Origin: Pseudobdellovibrionaceae bacterium
Lineage (GTDB): Bacteria; Bdellovibrionota; Bdellovibrionia; Bdellovibrionales; Bdellovibrionaceae
Assembly: GCA_947449255.1 (NCBI GenBank)
Contig: CANFQX010000005.1
Span: 124,001 to 188,000 of the forward strand
Length of the DNA: 64,000 bases
Direction of reading: 5' to 3'
Below the pieces are notes generated by a model, which had not been told where the DNA came from, searched no databases, and saw only the letters and a list, made by a program, of their open reading frames with translations. The position numbers and the translations under genes were made by a program. Below, piece after piece: positions 8,171 to 17,841 of the stretch. Positions within the stretch are counted from its first letter, which is position 1, and each line of letters starts with the position of its first letter.

Positions 8171-8890
8171 TTAAACCGTCTTTTGTAAACGTACAAAATT
8201 AATTTTAATGCCTTCGCGCAAGAAAATTTTCTCAAAAGCTGTTTCAAAATTTTCAGCTTTGATTGGAGAATTATGTAAGTCCTGTGTTTCAAAGAGGATC
8301 TTATATGAAGATTCTCTTATCTCATCCATCGCCCATAAAAAATACTCTAATGAATCTGTTTTAAATTCAATGATCGCTCCTGGCTTTTGCAAGCGATGCA
8401 GAACCTCTAAATTGCTTTTACATACAACTCTGTTCTTTGGCTTCTTAGGAGAGGTCCATGGATCTGGAAAATGAATAAAAACATTATCGATTTCGCCTTC
8501 AGAAAATAGCTCATCAATATTAAATGCATGAAACCGGGCTACCGCTGCATTTTTACATAAAGCATTCAGCGCACGACGAATGGTTTGAATCAGAGGCTTG
8601 TATTTGAGCTCAAGGCCAACAAGCGCACGATGAGGATTTTTTTGAGCATAATGGGCAAAGTGTGTGCCATTTCCCGTGCCAATTTCTACGTCCAGGGGAA
8701 TTGAATTTTCAAATTTGAATATTTTAGAGATCCATTGTCCCTTATTGAGCGGCGCTCGAACCTCGTCAAAAGCAACATGAGAATACTCACCATTCAAAGC
8801 CAGAGTGTACTCAGTCTGATGAGGGAGCTCCGTTGTGATATTAATTTGCCTTCGCGGTGAATCACTATATTTGGATTGGTCAGTTTTCAT
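8171..8890 (-). CDS. trmB: tRNA (guanine-N7)-methyltransferase
   Basis: A 239-residue SAM-dependent methyltransferase that modifies G46 of tRNA. The SAM loop is DVEIGTGNGTHFAHYA, and the family-defining segment FIHFPDPWTSPKKPKNRVV is present with its catalytic Asp. The first 50 residues are a polar extension. The start at 8890 overlaps the end of the cation efflux gene by 11 bases, so the two genes are in one operon. Confidence 0.93.
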   Translation of the reverse strand: MKTDQSKYSDSPRRQINITTELPHQTEYTLALNGEYSHVAFDEVRAPLNKGQWISKIFKFENSIPLDVEIGTGNGTHFAHYAQKNPHRALVGLELKYKPLIQTIRRALNALCKNAAVARFHAFNIDELFSEGEIDNVFIHFPDPWTSPKKPKNRVVCKSNLEVLHRLQKPGAIIEFKTDSLEYFLWAMDEIRESSYKILFETQDLHNSPIKAENFETAFEKIFLREGIKINFVRLQKTV

Positions 8891-9908
8891 AGGCCCCTTG
8901 ATTAGTCGCCACAGGCCCTTTGGTCAAGCTTTTCACATTAAATGACCGCAAAGCCTTAAATGGCAGCTTTCGGATGGGACAATTTTCAATGTCACAGACC
9001 TCACAAAAAGACCTTTTACAGGGGTCCATATGGAAGGCAATTTCACCACCTACAAAATAATTTTTTACGACATCGGATTCAAAGTCATGCACTTCATTGT
9101 GAGCAGTGAGAACATCCCAATATTCGGGTACGACAATATGTGCATCAACATGGTGAAAACTTCCTGAGCGAATGACTTTCAGGTGATGAATATCAATAAT
9201 CCCCAGTTTTCTGCACTTTTCAAAAGATTGCGCAAGGTTTTCAAGAGCCCTGCTGTCCACTTCATCAAGCAAACCGCCCCAAGACTCTATGACGATCTTA
9301 AAGCCAGAATACGCCAGATGTGCACCCACTAAAATAGCAATCAATGGATCCAACCATGAAATCTTAGTTAGCATCACCAAGCCAAGGCCGATCATTATCC
9401 CCAGCGACGTGTAAGCATCTGATAACACATGGGCACCGCTAGCGCTCAGGGCTTCTGAATTGTGAGTTTTGCCAACATGTTTAAGGTAAAGACCCAACAA
9501 TAAGTTCAGCAGCGAAGCTGCACCAATAATAATCAATCCAATATCTAATTTTTGAGTTGGCTCTTGATAGATGAGTGCCTTAATACTTTCGCCAATAATC
9601 ATCAGAGCAGCAAAAAAGATCAAGCCGCCCTCGAAGGCTGCTGAAAAATACTCTGCTTTGCCATGGCCATAAGGATGCTCGGCATCGGCAGGCTGAGAGG
9701 CAAACCTAATTACGAATAAAGCCACCATGGCTGCCACAACATTAACAATGCTTTCTAATGCGTCTGACAAAACTGCAGCAGAACCTGTCATTTTATAGGC
9801 CACAATTTTCAAAATCAAAATCACCGCGCTTGCAAGCGCTGAGACCAGAGCCGCTTTATTTCGAAAACTTTCAGAACTATTTTTAGACTGGCTTGAATTT
9901 ATTAGCAT
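8880..9908 (-). CDS. Cation diffusion facilitator (divalent metal efflux)
   Basis: A 342-residue inner-membrane protein with six predicted transmembrane helices. The metal-site residues of TM2 (SDALESIVN) and TM5 (HVLSDAYTSLG, an H-x3-D motif) are visible. A cytoplasmic ferredoxin-like domain follows (HHVDAHIVVPEY). The tail has a Cys cluster, PCKRSFCEVCDIENCP, which may bind metal and regulate transport. Zn, Fe or Mn are possible substrates. It precedes trmB and overlaps it slightly. Confidence 0.9.
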   Translation of the reverse strand: MLINSSQSKNSSESFRNKAALVSALASAVILILKIVAYKMTGSAAVLSDALESIVNVVAAMVALFVIRFASQPADAEHPYGHGKAEYFSAAFEGGLIFFAALMIIGESIKALIYQEPTQKLDIGLIIIGAASLLNLLLGLYLKHVGKTHNSEALSASGAHVLSDAYTSLGIMIGLGLVMLTKISWLDPLIAILVGAHLAYSGFKIVIESWGGLLDEVDSRALENLAQSFEKCRKLGIIDIHHLKVIRSGSFHHVDAHIVVPEYWDVLTAHNEVHDFESDVVKNYFVGGEIAFHMDPCKRSFCEVCDIENCPIRKLPFKALRSFNVKSLTKGPVATNQGAYEN

Positions 9909-9969
9909 AGTTGAGTTTTGCTAGCTTGCAGGAAAACAGTCAATATTTAATTAAAAGGGAATTTTATGT

Positions 9970-10971
9970 TTAATTGCCAGAAGCTTTTTTTCGAAAATTA
10001 AATTCGGAAATATTTAAATTTAGGTTCGACAGTTCAGGATTGTAAGACTTCACCTGATCACGTCCATTGCGTTTAGCATCATAAAGTGCCTGATCGGCCA
10101 TCCGGACAAGTTCTTTTCCTGAAGCAAATTCCCCAGGCGTGCTAATGGCAAAACCCAACGATGCCGTTAAATGAATGGAGTCTTCTCCACTTTGAAAAGT
10201 CTTCCTTCGGATGTTATCGCAAAGTCTCTGACAAAAATGGACAGCACCCTCATAATTAGTTTCGGTTAAAACAAAAAGAAACTCATCCCCACCATAGCGG
10301 GCTGGAATATCAATATTCCGGGTATTGGCCTTTATGATTTTTCCAACTTCTGAAAGAACAAAGCTTCCAAATAAATGGTTGTGTCCATCATTGACTGTTT
10401 TAAAATGATCCATATCCATCATAACTACGCAAACATCCCGATTGTATCGCTTAGCGCGTTCCAACTCGAAATCCAATCGCTGATAGACTGATCTCATATT
10501 GAACAAACCAGTTAGATCATCAATATCAACCAACTCTTTTAACTTTTCATTGGCACAAACAAGTTGTTCATGCAAATCACGAATTCGCAACTGTGAGCGA
10601 ATTCGCGCTAAAAGCTCCAAGGGTACAAATGGTTTTACAATGTAATCATCTGCACCGGCATCTAGAGCCTCAATAATTGAATCTGTCGATGAATTATCAG
10701 AAACAAAAACACATGAAACGTGGCTGATTCGCTCCCGAATTGAGCGCAGGATACTTAATCCCGCCATTGTCGGCGCCATCCAGTCTAAAATAACAACATG
10801 GGGCACCCAAGACTCGATAAGAGTGTACACATCCTCTTCAACTGAAACGCCGCAGGTGTCGTAGCCTTCCCATCGAAGTGGCTCCAACAATATTTCCATA
10901 CTATCTATGTCATCATTGATAACTAGAATTCTTCTGCTTTTAGGATGTTTTTGCTTGTCTTCAAAATTCAT
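9970..10971 (-). CDS. Receiver-GGDEF diguanylate cyclase
   Basis: About 333 residues: a receiver domain (INDDID pocket, phospho-Asp in VVILDWMAP, Lys in YIVKPFVP) and a GGDEF domain with intact active site in RYGGDEFLFVL. An RxxD inhibitory site (RNID) lies exactly five residues before the GGDEF motif, so product feedback is likely. This is the architecture of response-regulated diguanylate cyclases that make c-di-GMP. The frame opens at a TTG at 11073, but the receiver fold begins after the ATG at 10971, which has a GGAA upstream. It may supply signal to the PilZ protein at 5.4 kb. Confidence 0.9.
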   Translation of the reverse strand: MNFEDKQKHPKSRRILVINDDIDSMEILLEPLRWEGYDTCGVSVEEDVYTLIESWVPHVVILDWMAPTMAGLSILRSIRERISHVSCVFVSDNSSTDSIIEALDAGADDYIVKPFVPLELLARIRSQLRIRDLHEQLVCANEKLKELVDIDDLTGLFNMRSVYQRLDFELERAKRYNRDVCVVMMDMDHFKTVNDGHNHLFGSFVLSEVGKIIKANTRNIDIPARYGGDEFLFVLTETNYEGAVHFCQRLCDNIRRKTFQSGEDSIHLTASLGFAISTPGEFASGKELVRMADQALYDAKRNGRDQVKSYNPELSNLNLNISEFNFRKKASGN

Positions 10972-11126
10972 CTTACGTTCCAATATATAGCGTTTGATAA
11001 ACCTTTCGGCGATTTTTTTTACATCTTGAGCAAAAAGGCTTCGCCCCGACCACTTTTCTGGCCTAAAGTCCAAAGGCTTTTTTCAATACTATTGGGACAA
11101 TAATTGACAGATAAACGTCCCATGAA

Positions 11127-11192
11127 AATTCCTCAGGAATTTGTAAACCAGGACACTTAAACCCAACAGAGGGTCTAGGTGCTTGAGGAATT
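11127..11192 (+). promoter_or_regulatory. Folded leader upstream of leuS
   Basis: The region from 10972 to 11284 holds no gene. Within it, AATTCCTCA (11127-11135) pairs with TGAGGAATT (11184-11192). Inside that, CACTTA pairs with TAGGTG (two G-U pairs) and ACCC pairs with GGGT around an AACAGA loop. This nested structure lies about 90 bases before the leuS start. I see neither a T-box AGGGTGG motif nor a T-run, so its role (attenuation, processing or protein binding) is open. A TTGACA at 11104-11109 could be a -35 box. Confidence 0.4.
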
Positions 11193-11284
11193 ACTTCTCA
11201 GGATATATATGGTTTGAAATGTTCCCAAAATTTGGTTATTAAAAATAGCGATCAGCTAAAAAACTTTCTGAATAAGGCAATACT

Positions 11285-13696
11285 ATGAGTTTGAATTTTT
11301 CCGTTTATGAATCCAAGTGGCAGAAAAAGTGGGCAGCGGCTGAAGCGTTTAAAGCTGAGGCAAACTCCACCAGACCAAAGTACTATTCCCTGGATATGTT
11401 CCCCTACCCTTCAGGTTCTGGGCTTCATATTGGTCACATCGCTTCATACACTCCTGGCGACATCGTCTCCAGATACAAACGAGTCAATGGCTTCAACGTG
11501 CTGCATCCGATGGGCTATGATTCCTTTGGATTGCCCGCAGAGCAATACGCCATCCAAACTGGAATTCATCCGGCTATAACAACTGAAAAAGCCATTGAAA
11601 GCTTTCGAAAAACTCTTCAATCCTTCGGTTTCAGTTTTGACTGGAATCGCGAAATCTCAACGTGCGATCCGAAGTATTATAAATGGACTCAATTTATTTT
11701 CCTAAAGCTTTATGAGCGTGGTTTGGCCTATCAAAAAGAAGTTCCCGTCAATTGGTGCCCAGCTTTAAAAACGGTTCTGGCCAATGATGAAGTGGTTGAT
11801 GGCAAATCCGAGCGTGGTGGTCATCCCGTAGTTCGAGTGCCGATGAAACAGTGGATGTTGAAAATCACGGACTATGCAGAACGACTCTTGAATGATCTCG
11901 ACAAAGTGGATTGGCCCGAACGAACAAAAGAGGCCCAACGCAACTGGATTGGTAAAAGCGAAGGTGCTCGCGTCACTTTTAAAATTGACGGCCATGAAAA
12001 ATCTTTCGAGGTCTTCACCACTCGCCCTGACACATTGTTTGGGGTGACCTTTATGGTGCTCGCCTCTGAGCATCCCTTAGTTAAAATAATTTCAACTCAA
12101 GAGCAGATGCATTCAGTCCATGGATACATCGAGGCGACAGCAAGAAAATCAGAAGTTGAAAGAAAAGCCACTACAGAAAAAACAGGAGTTTTTACTGGGG
12201 CCTATGCTGTTCATCCAATCACTCACGAAAAAATTCAGATTTGGATTGCCGATTACGTTTTGACGGATTATGGAACCGGCGCCATTATGGCCGTGCCTGG
12301 ACATGACGGTCGCGATTTCGAATTTGCTAAAAAATTCTCTCTGCCCATAAAGCGTGTTGTTGAAGGTGGTGAAAATCTTCCTTTTGAGGGTGATGGCAAT
12401 TTGGTCAACTCTGCATTTCTTGATGGACTTCAAAAAAAGGAAGCCATAAAAAAAATGCTTTCTCACCTCGAAGAGCAAAAAATTGGGCTCAGAGAAATTC
12501 AATACAAGCTTCGTGATTGGCTTTTTAGTCGACAACGCTATTGGGGCGAACCCTTCCCGATTGTTAACTTTCCTTTGGCTGGCCAAATGGGAGTCTCCGT
12601 TGACGAACTGCCTGTGTTGTTACCCGAAGTGGCTGATTATGAGCCTTCTGATTCTGGTCAGGCTCCACTTTCAAGAAACCCTGATTTTGTAAAATATATT
12701 GGGAAAAGTGGCGCTTCTTTAGGCGAATTAGGACAACGAGAAACAGACACCATGCCTGGAGCTGCTGGATCTTCTTGGTATTTCCTAAGATACATTGATC
12801 CTAAAAATGATGCAGCTCCGTTTAACCCTGAAGCAGAAAAATATTGGATGCCCGTGGATCTATATGTGGGTGGCCCTGAGCACACTGTGGGTCATTTGCT
12901 CTACTCACGCTTTTGGATGAAAGTGCTTTTTGATTGCGGGTTAGTGACTCACGATGAACCTTTCCAAAAGCTTGCTCACCAAGGAATGATCTTAGGACCT
13001 GATGGCGAAAAAATGTCGAAATCTCGAGGAAATGTCATTTCACCTGAAGAGATTGCAAAAAGCCACAGTGCTGACGCCCTTCGAACATTCATCAGTTTTA
13101 TGGGACCCTTGGACAAAGATAAACACTGGTCGCCGACAGGGATAGATGGCGTTAAGCGCTTCTTGGATCGCGTTGCGCGCATGGTGGTCACTGACGATGG
13201 CGTTTACAACGCCAATAAAGATGAGTTAACAGCTGAAACCCTAAAGCTTCTTCATAAAACCATCAAAAAAGTCTCTGATGATATTGAAAACATGAGCTTT
13301 AACACAGCCATCAGCGCCATGATGATTCTTGTCAATGAAATGTACAAACTGGAATGTCGCTCTGAAATGGCTCTGAAACCTTTGGTTCAGTTGCTAGCAC
13401 CATTTGCACCACATCTCGCTGAAGAGCTTTGGGAAAAAATGGGCGGTGCCGGACTTTGCTCTTTGGCTCCGTGGCCAATATATGATACGACCCTGTGCTC
13501 TGACGACAAGGTGAAAATTGGCGTGCAAGTGAATGGCAAAATGCGTGGTACCATTGAAATTGGTGTGACTGCATCGGAACAGGAAGCTGTTCAAGCAGCA
13601 AATGAAATTGCCGGAATCGCTTTAGCTTTGGGTGGAAAAAATCCTGATAAAGTGATTTATAAAGCCGGCAAAATTTTGAATTTGATTGTGAAATAA
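11285..13696 (+). CDS. leuS: Leucyl-tRNA synthetase
   Basis: 803 residues, somewhat short for a bacterial LeuRS (about 860), so some insertions are probably reduced. Class I signatures are present: HIGH at residues 48-51 (SGLHIGH) and KMSKS near residue 577 (GEKMSKSRGN). The CP1 editing domain shows the Thr-rich motif (FTTRPDTLFG) and the GTGAIMAVPGHD segment. The C terminus ends in the KVIYKAGKILNLIV segment typical of LeuRS. It charges tRNA-Leu in the cytoplasm. speA follows after 25 bases. Confidence 0.97.
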   Translation: MSLNFSVYESKWQKKWAAAEAFKAEANSTRPKYYSLDMFPYPSGSGLHIGHIASYTPGDIVSRYKRVNGFNVLHPMGYDSFGLPAEQYAIQTGIHPAITTEKAIESFRKTLQSFGFSFDWNREISTCDPKYYKWTQFIFLKLYERGLAYQKEVPVNWCPALKTVLANDEVVDGKSERGGHPVVRVPMKQWMLKITDYAERLLNDLDKVDWPERTKEAQRNWIGKSEGARVTFKIDGHEKSFEVFTTRPDTLFGVTFMVLASEHPLVKIISTQEQMHSVHGYIEATARKSEVERKATTEKTGVFTGAYAVHPITHEKIQIWIADYVLTDYGTGAIMAVPGHDGRDFEFAKKFSLPIKRVVEGGENLPFEGDGNLVNSAFLDGLQKKEAIKKMLSHLEEQKIGLREIQYKLRDWLFSRQRYWGEPFPIVNFPLAGQMGVSVDELPVLLPEVADYEPSDSGQAPLSRNPDFVKYIGKSGASLGELGQRETDTMPGAAGSSWYFLRYIDPKNDAAPFNPEAEKYWMPVDLYVGGPEHTVGHLLYSRFWMKVLFDCGLVTHDEPFQKLAHQGMILGPDGEKMSKSRGNVISPEEIAKSHSADALRTFISFMGPLDKDKHWSPTGIDGVKRFLDRVARMVVTDDGVYNANKDELTAETLKLLHKTIKKVSDDIENMSFNTAISAMMILVNEMYKLECRSEMALKPLVQLLAPFAPHLAEELWEKMGGAGLCSLAPWPIYDTTLCSDDKVKIGVQVNGKMRGTIEIGVTASEQEAVQAANEIAGIALALGGKNPDKVIYKAGKILNLIVK

Positions 13697-13721
13697 AATT
13701 TCACAGAAAGGGCCAGAAAAG

Positions 13722-15626
13722 ATGTCAAATTGGAGTCCTGAAAAAAGCGCTGACCTGTTCGGTATTAACAACTGGGGTAACGGTTATTTCAGAATAAATG
13801 GATCGGGAAATGTGTCCGTGACTCCGATGGGGGCAAATGGGCCTTCTGTAGATCTCTTTGAGTTGACTCAAGATCTGTTGGACCGCGGCATACGCGTTCC
13901 CATCATGATTCGCTTTCCAGACATCATCAAAGCCAGAGTTGAACTTTTAAATAATTGCTTCAGCAAAGCTTTCGCTGACCATGGCTATCGGGGTTCTTAT
14001 CGAGGCGTCTATCCCATCAAAGTGAATCAACAAAGACATCTGGTTCAAGAGCTCGTCAAATATGGCAAAGACTACAGCATGGGACTTGAGTGCGGCTCTA
14101 AGCCTGAACTTCTTGTGGTTCTAGCTCTGATGCACACTCCTGATGCCTTGATTATCTGCAACGGTTTTAAGGATGCAGAATATATCGAGACAGCTATACT
14201 TTCGCAAAAATTGGGCCGCAATACCATCATCGTTGTGGATCGAAAAGAAGAACTAAAGATGATCATCGATGTGGCGAAAAAATTTAACTCGCGCCCAAAA
14301 ATTGGTTTCCGAGCAAAATTAAATACTCAAGGCGCTGGAAAATGGGTCGATTCCTCAGGTGCCCGATCAAAATTTGGCTTAACCTCGGTTGAAATTGTCG
14401 ACGGCATTGAAGTTCTAAAACAAGAGGGCATGTTGGATTGCCTCGAACTGCTGCACTATCATATTGGCTCTCAAGTCCCATCGATTCAAAGTATAAAATC
14501 CTCGTTGAAAGAAGGCGCTCGCTTCTTTACTGAAATTTACAAAATGGGTGCTGGACTTAAATACATCGATGTCGGCGGTGGACTTGGTATCGATTATGAT
14601 GGCTCGGGCAACTCAGACAGCTCAGTGAATTACTCTGAACAAGAATATGCCAATGATATCGTTTCAGTACTTCAAACTTTGTGTGACGAAAAAGGCATTC
14701 CTCACCCAAGTATTGTTACGGAATCAGGCCGATTCTTGGTTGCTCATCACTCCGTGCTGGTGTTCAACGTCATGGGTGTCAATGATCTTCATCGCAATGA
14801 ACCTCCATCTCCAGCCTCAAAATCTGATCCATCAATCATGCAGGACTTGCAGTATATATTTGAAAAGGTGAATAAAGATAATATCAATGAGTGTTTTAAT
14901 GACCTTTTTCAGGCCAAACAAGAAACTCTTCAATTGTTCACGTATGGCGTTTTATCCCTTGAGCAGCGCGCATGGTGTGAAAGTATGTACTTCACCATTG
15001 CGACGAAGATGATGATTATGGCGAAGAGTGTGCCTGACACTGACGACATCATTGCAAACCTTTCCAAAGAACTTTGTGATACTTATTATTCAAATTTTTC
15101 ACTTTTCCAATCGCTTCCAGATTCATGGGCCGTAGGCCAGCTTTTCCCGGTGATTCCTATACACCGTCATGAGCAAGAACCCACCAGAGAAGCCACCCTC
15201 GCAGATCTAACCTGTGATTCTGACGGCGTCATTGAAAAATTTATTGATACAAAATCTGGCGAACCGAAAGAAACCCTCAGCCTTCATCAATTCAATATTG
15301 GTGAGCAATACTATCTTGGAGTTTTCTTAACCGGAGCCTATCAAGAAATTCTTGGCGATTTACACAATCTTTTTGGTGATACAGATGCCGTCCATATTTC
15401 ATTGAATGGAATTGGCTATACAATTGACCATTATGTTCCTGGAGACACGGTCACAGAAGTGCTGTCTTATGTTCAGTACGGACGCTCGGAAATGGTTGAT
15501 AATGTACGTCAAGCCACAGAAGAATCAATTCAAAAAGGCACCATCACAAAACAAGAAGCAAAGCTCCTCATCAAACATTATGAAGAAGGTCTTTCCGGCT
15601 ACACGTACTTAGAAGAATTAGAGTAA
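13722..15626 (+). CDS. speA: Biosynthetic arginine decarboxylase
   Basis: A 634-residue PLP enzyme of the SpeA type (fold III, alanine-racemase-like barrel). The PLP lysine lies in YPIKVNQQRHLV, the glycine-rich phosphate loop in IDVGGGLGIDYDG, and the ESGRFLVAHHS segment is conserved. It makes agmatine from arginine. An agmatinase-like gene lies 4 kb downstream, separated by an opposite-strand transporter operon, so both steps to putrescine are present. It follows leuS closely and may be co-transcribed. Confidence 0.95.
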   Translation: MSNWSPEKSADLFGINNWGNGYFRINGSGNVSVTPMGANGPSVDLFELTQDLLDRGIRVPIMIRFPDIIKARVELLNNCFSKAFADHGYRGSYRGVYPIKVNQQRHLVQELVKYGKDYSMGLECGSKPELLVVLALMHTPDALIICNGFKDAEYIETAILSQKLGRNTIIVVDRKEELKMIIDVAKKFNSRPKIGFRAKLNTQGAGKWVDSSGARSKFGLTSVEIVDGIEVLKQEGMLDCLELLHYHIGSQVPSIQSIKSSLKEGARFFTEIYKMGAGLKYIDVGGGLGIDYDGSGNSDSSVNYSEQEYANDIVSVLQTLCDEKGIPHPSIVTESGRFLVAHHSVLVFNVMGVNDLHRNEPPSPASKSDPSIMQDLQYIFEKVNKDNINECFNDLFQAKQETLQLFTYGVLSLEQRAWCESMYFTIATKMMIMAKSVPDTDDIIANLSKELCDTYYSNFSLFQSLPDSWAVGQLFPVIPIHRHEQEPTREATLADLTCDSDGVIEKFIDTKSGEPKETLSLHQFNIGEQYYLGVFLTGAYQEILGDLHNLFGDTDAVHISLNGIGYTIDHYVPGDTVTEVLSYVQYGRSEMVDNVRQATEESIQKGTITKQEAKLLIKHYEEGLSGYTYLEELE

Positions 15627-15665
15627 GAAAGATTTTATTTGAAACTAAAAACTCGCGGCTAAAAA

Positions 15666-15755
15666 TGACTTCGGCCTGAAGCGCACGATGCGCTAAAGGC
15701 AAGGCCGCTCAGGATGGCCAGATTATCAAACAACAGTGAATAGCTGTAATAAAAA
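15666..15755 (-). repeat. Dispersed hairpin element, copy A
   Basis: One of three related copies of about 88 bases (others at 40633-40718 and 57373-57460). Read on the minus strand it has the shared TTACAGCT start, the TGATAATCTGGCCATCCT core and a GCGCATCGTGCGC stem-loop. The lower stem is degraded here by two mismatches. It lies 17 bases after the dppC stop in the same orientation, between the convergent speA and dppC genes, as a shared terminator would. Confidence 0.8.
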
Positions 15756-15771
15756 TCCGGAACCAACCCAA

Positions 15772-16800
15772 TTACATCTTAGAGTCAAATGCATCCCGAG
15801 TAGCAGTTCCAATATTGTTCATTAAGATCAAAGTCAAAATGATGGCAACCAAAGGCCCCCAAACCAGCCACTCTGCCGTAGTAAACCATTTTTGTGCTTG
15901 AGCCATAAGCTCACCCCATGACGGCGTTGGTGGACGCAGTCCTAAACCTAAATAGTCTAGAGTTGATAGCGCATATACGTTTGCAGAAATAGCAAATGGA
16001 GCAAATGTTATAATCGGCGTTAGAGCATTAGGTAAAATATGCTTACTAATAATGCGGCGATGGTCTGCACCAAGTGCCCTTGCAGCTTCCACAAACTCAC
16101 GGTTGCGGATAGATAAAAACATCGCACGCATGTAAGCGGAAATACCCGTCCAAGCAAACATTGAAATAAAGACAATCAGTAAAGGCAAACTTGGAGTAAA
16201 AATCGAAATAACAGTGATCAGGACAAATAATGTTGGCGTACTTTCAACAATTTCAACAAAACGCTGACCAACTAAATCGACCTTGCCCCCAGCATATCCC
16301 ATAATCGCACCAATCGTGATGCCAATGACATAGGTCAAAAACCAGGCCCCAATAGCAAAAACCATGGTGTATCTGAACCCATAAAGTAGGCGTGTCATGA
16401 CGTCACGACCACTTTCATCAGTTCCAACCCAGTTCTGCTGAGTTGGCGGTGATGGATAGGTGCTTACATCTTTATTACTCTCATAGGGATCCCATTGAAT
16501 GATAGGCCAAACAGCCCAATCCTCTTTGCTCAATTCTAAATTGTGATAGTCCATCACAAAAATATCCTCACGATCAAACTGCGTGGGATGATACTCGACA
16601 AAAAGCGGGAAATAAATTTTCCCATGATAGCTCATGATGTGAGGTCTATTATTAGCCCAAAGCTCTGCCGTGAAACTAAAGAAAAACATCGCCAGCAAAA
16701 TCCACACAGAAGCTACGGCTATGCGATCTTGCTTAAAACGGTTGTACCGTTTTAGCGTCAGCTCATTCCTGATAAGATATTTTTGAATTGGATCCATCAT
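15772..16800 (-). CDS. dppC: Peptide ABC transporter permease, DppC/OppC type
   Basis: A 342-residue inner-membrane permease. A first transmembrane helix near residues 30-50 is followed by a long periplasmic loop (about 80 residues). A block of five helices then carries the EAA loop (EAARALGADHRRIISKHILPN), which docks onto the ATPases. The segment PPTPSWGELM is typical of OppC/DppC. It overlaps dppB by 4 bases and ends the A-B-C operon. No ATPase gene follows, so it presumably uses the DppD/DppF pair at 3.4-5.4 kb. Confidence 0.92.
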   Translation of the reverse strand: MMDPIQKYLIRNELTLKRYNRFKQDRIAVASVWILLAMFFFSFTAELWANNRPHIMSYHGKIYFPLFVEYHPTQFDREDIFVMDYHNLELSKEDWAVWPIIQWDPYESNKDVSTYPSPPTQQNWVGTDESGRDVMTRLLYGFRYTMVFAIGAWFLTYVIGITIGAIMGYAGGKVDLVGQRFVEIVESTPTLFVLITVISIFTPSLPLLIVFISMFAWTGISAYMRAMFLSIRNREFVEAARALGADHRRIISKHILPNALTPIITFAPFAISANVYALSTLDYLGLGLRPPTPSWGELMAQAQKWFTTAEWLVWGPLVAIILTLILMNNIGTATRDAFDSKM

Positions 16801-17822
16801 TTAAAATCAATCCTTGGGTCAATAAGAACATAAATCAAGTCACTCAGAACTCTTCCAGCCATTAACAGCAGAGATGAAATAAAGGTCAGTCCCATGATTA
16901 CATTGTAATCACGAGCTAAGACAGATTGGTATCCTAGCAGGCCAATTCCATCCAAATTGAACATCTGCTCAATAATCAAGGACCCTGCCAGGAATGAACC
17001 AAGAAAACCACCCAGGCCAGTCGCAATTGGAATCAAAGCATTTCGAAGAGCATGTTTAAAGACAACCACTCTTTCTGGCAGTCCTTTAGCTCTTGCAGTT
17101 CGAATAAAATCTGACTTTACAATATCCAACATTGAATTTTTCATCAAAATTGAAAGTTCTGTAAAGCCACCGATCATATAGCAAACTAATGGCAGAACAA
17201 AGTGATGTGCTCGATCAAAAAAACGTCCAGACAAAGAGAGCGTGTCATAATCATCCGACTGGAACCCACCGATTGGAAACAAATTTAATTTCCCCGAGAG
17301 CATCACAATCATAAAAATACCTAATATCAGAGGAGGAATCGCGTAAGTAAAATTCAATATGAAGCCTGAAATTCGATCGAATCCAGTCCCCACTTTAACC
17401 GCTTTTCTTACACCCAGTGGAATACAAACCAGATATGTCATTATCAAAGAAGCCAAGCCAAAAGACAAAGACACTGGAAGTTTACTGGCTATCACATCAA
17501 TCACAGGCTCCTGATAAGTAAAACTTTCGCCAAAATCCAATTTAGAGATATTCTTTAACCATATAAAATAGCGAATATGAAGAGGCTTATCAAAACCATA
17601 TTGCTTTTTGAGCGCATCAATAATCTCTTGATTCACACTTGTGTCGCCACGAGTGTTAGCACCAGAAGATCCTGATCCCGCGGCAGACCCAAAGCGGATC
17701 GCCTGCAGTTTTTGCTCAACCGGACTGCCTGGAGCCAAGTTGATAAGAATAAAGGTCATAACTGTGATCCCAAGAAAAGTTGGGATCATAAGCAATATTC
17801 GACGAATCAAATAAACAAACAA
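16797..17822 (-). CDS. dppB: Peptide ABC transporter permease, DppB/OppB type
   Basis: About 341 residues with six transmembrane helices. The N terminus is typical for the family (YLIRRILLMIPTFLGITV) and the EAA-like loop is TARAKGLPERVVVFKHALRN. A low-complexity Gly/Ser stretch (GSAAGSGSSGANTRGD) lies in the first periplasmic loop. The open frame reaches 17879, but a GGAG six bases before the TTG at 17822 marks the better start. That start leaves 19 bases after the binding-protein stop and gives the standard N terminus. Confidence 0.92.
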   Translation of the reverse strand: MFVYLIRRILLMIPTFLGITVMTFILINLAPGSPVEQKLQAIRFGSAAGSGSSGANTRGDTSVNQEIIDALKKQYGFDKPLHIRYFIWLKNISKLDFGESFTYQEPVIDVIASKLPVSLSFGLASLIMTYLVCIPLGVRKAVKVGTGFDRISGFILNFTYAIPPLILGIFMIVMLSGKLNLFPIGGFQSDDYDTLSLSGRFFDRAHHFVLPLVCYMIGGFTELSILMKNSMLDIVKSDFIRTARAKGLPERVVVFKHALRNALIPIATGLGGFLGSFLAGSLIIEQMFNLDGIGLLGYQSVLARDYNVIMGLTFISSLLLMAGRVLSDLIYVLIDPRIDFK

Positions 17823-17841
17823 AGCGACACTCCAAAATCTA

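Noticed and set aside
8615-8635. Fourth copy of the dispersed hairpin element
   Set aside because: The AAGCGCACGATGAG match lies in the trmB coding sequence and has neither the second arm nor the core sequence.
11127-11192. T-box riboswitch upstream of leuS
   Set aside because: The AGGGTGG-type T-box sequence, the specifier loop and a terminator/antiterminator pair cannot be found; only a partial AGGGT match is present.
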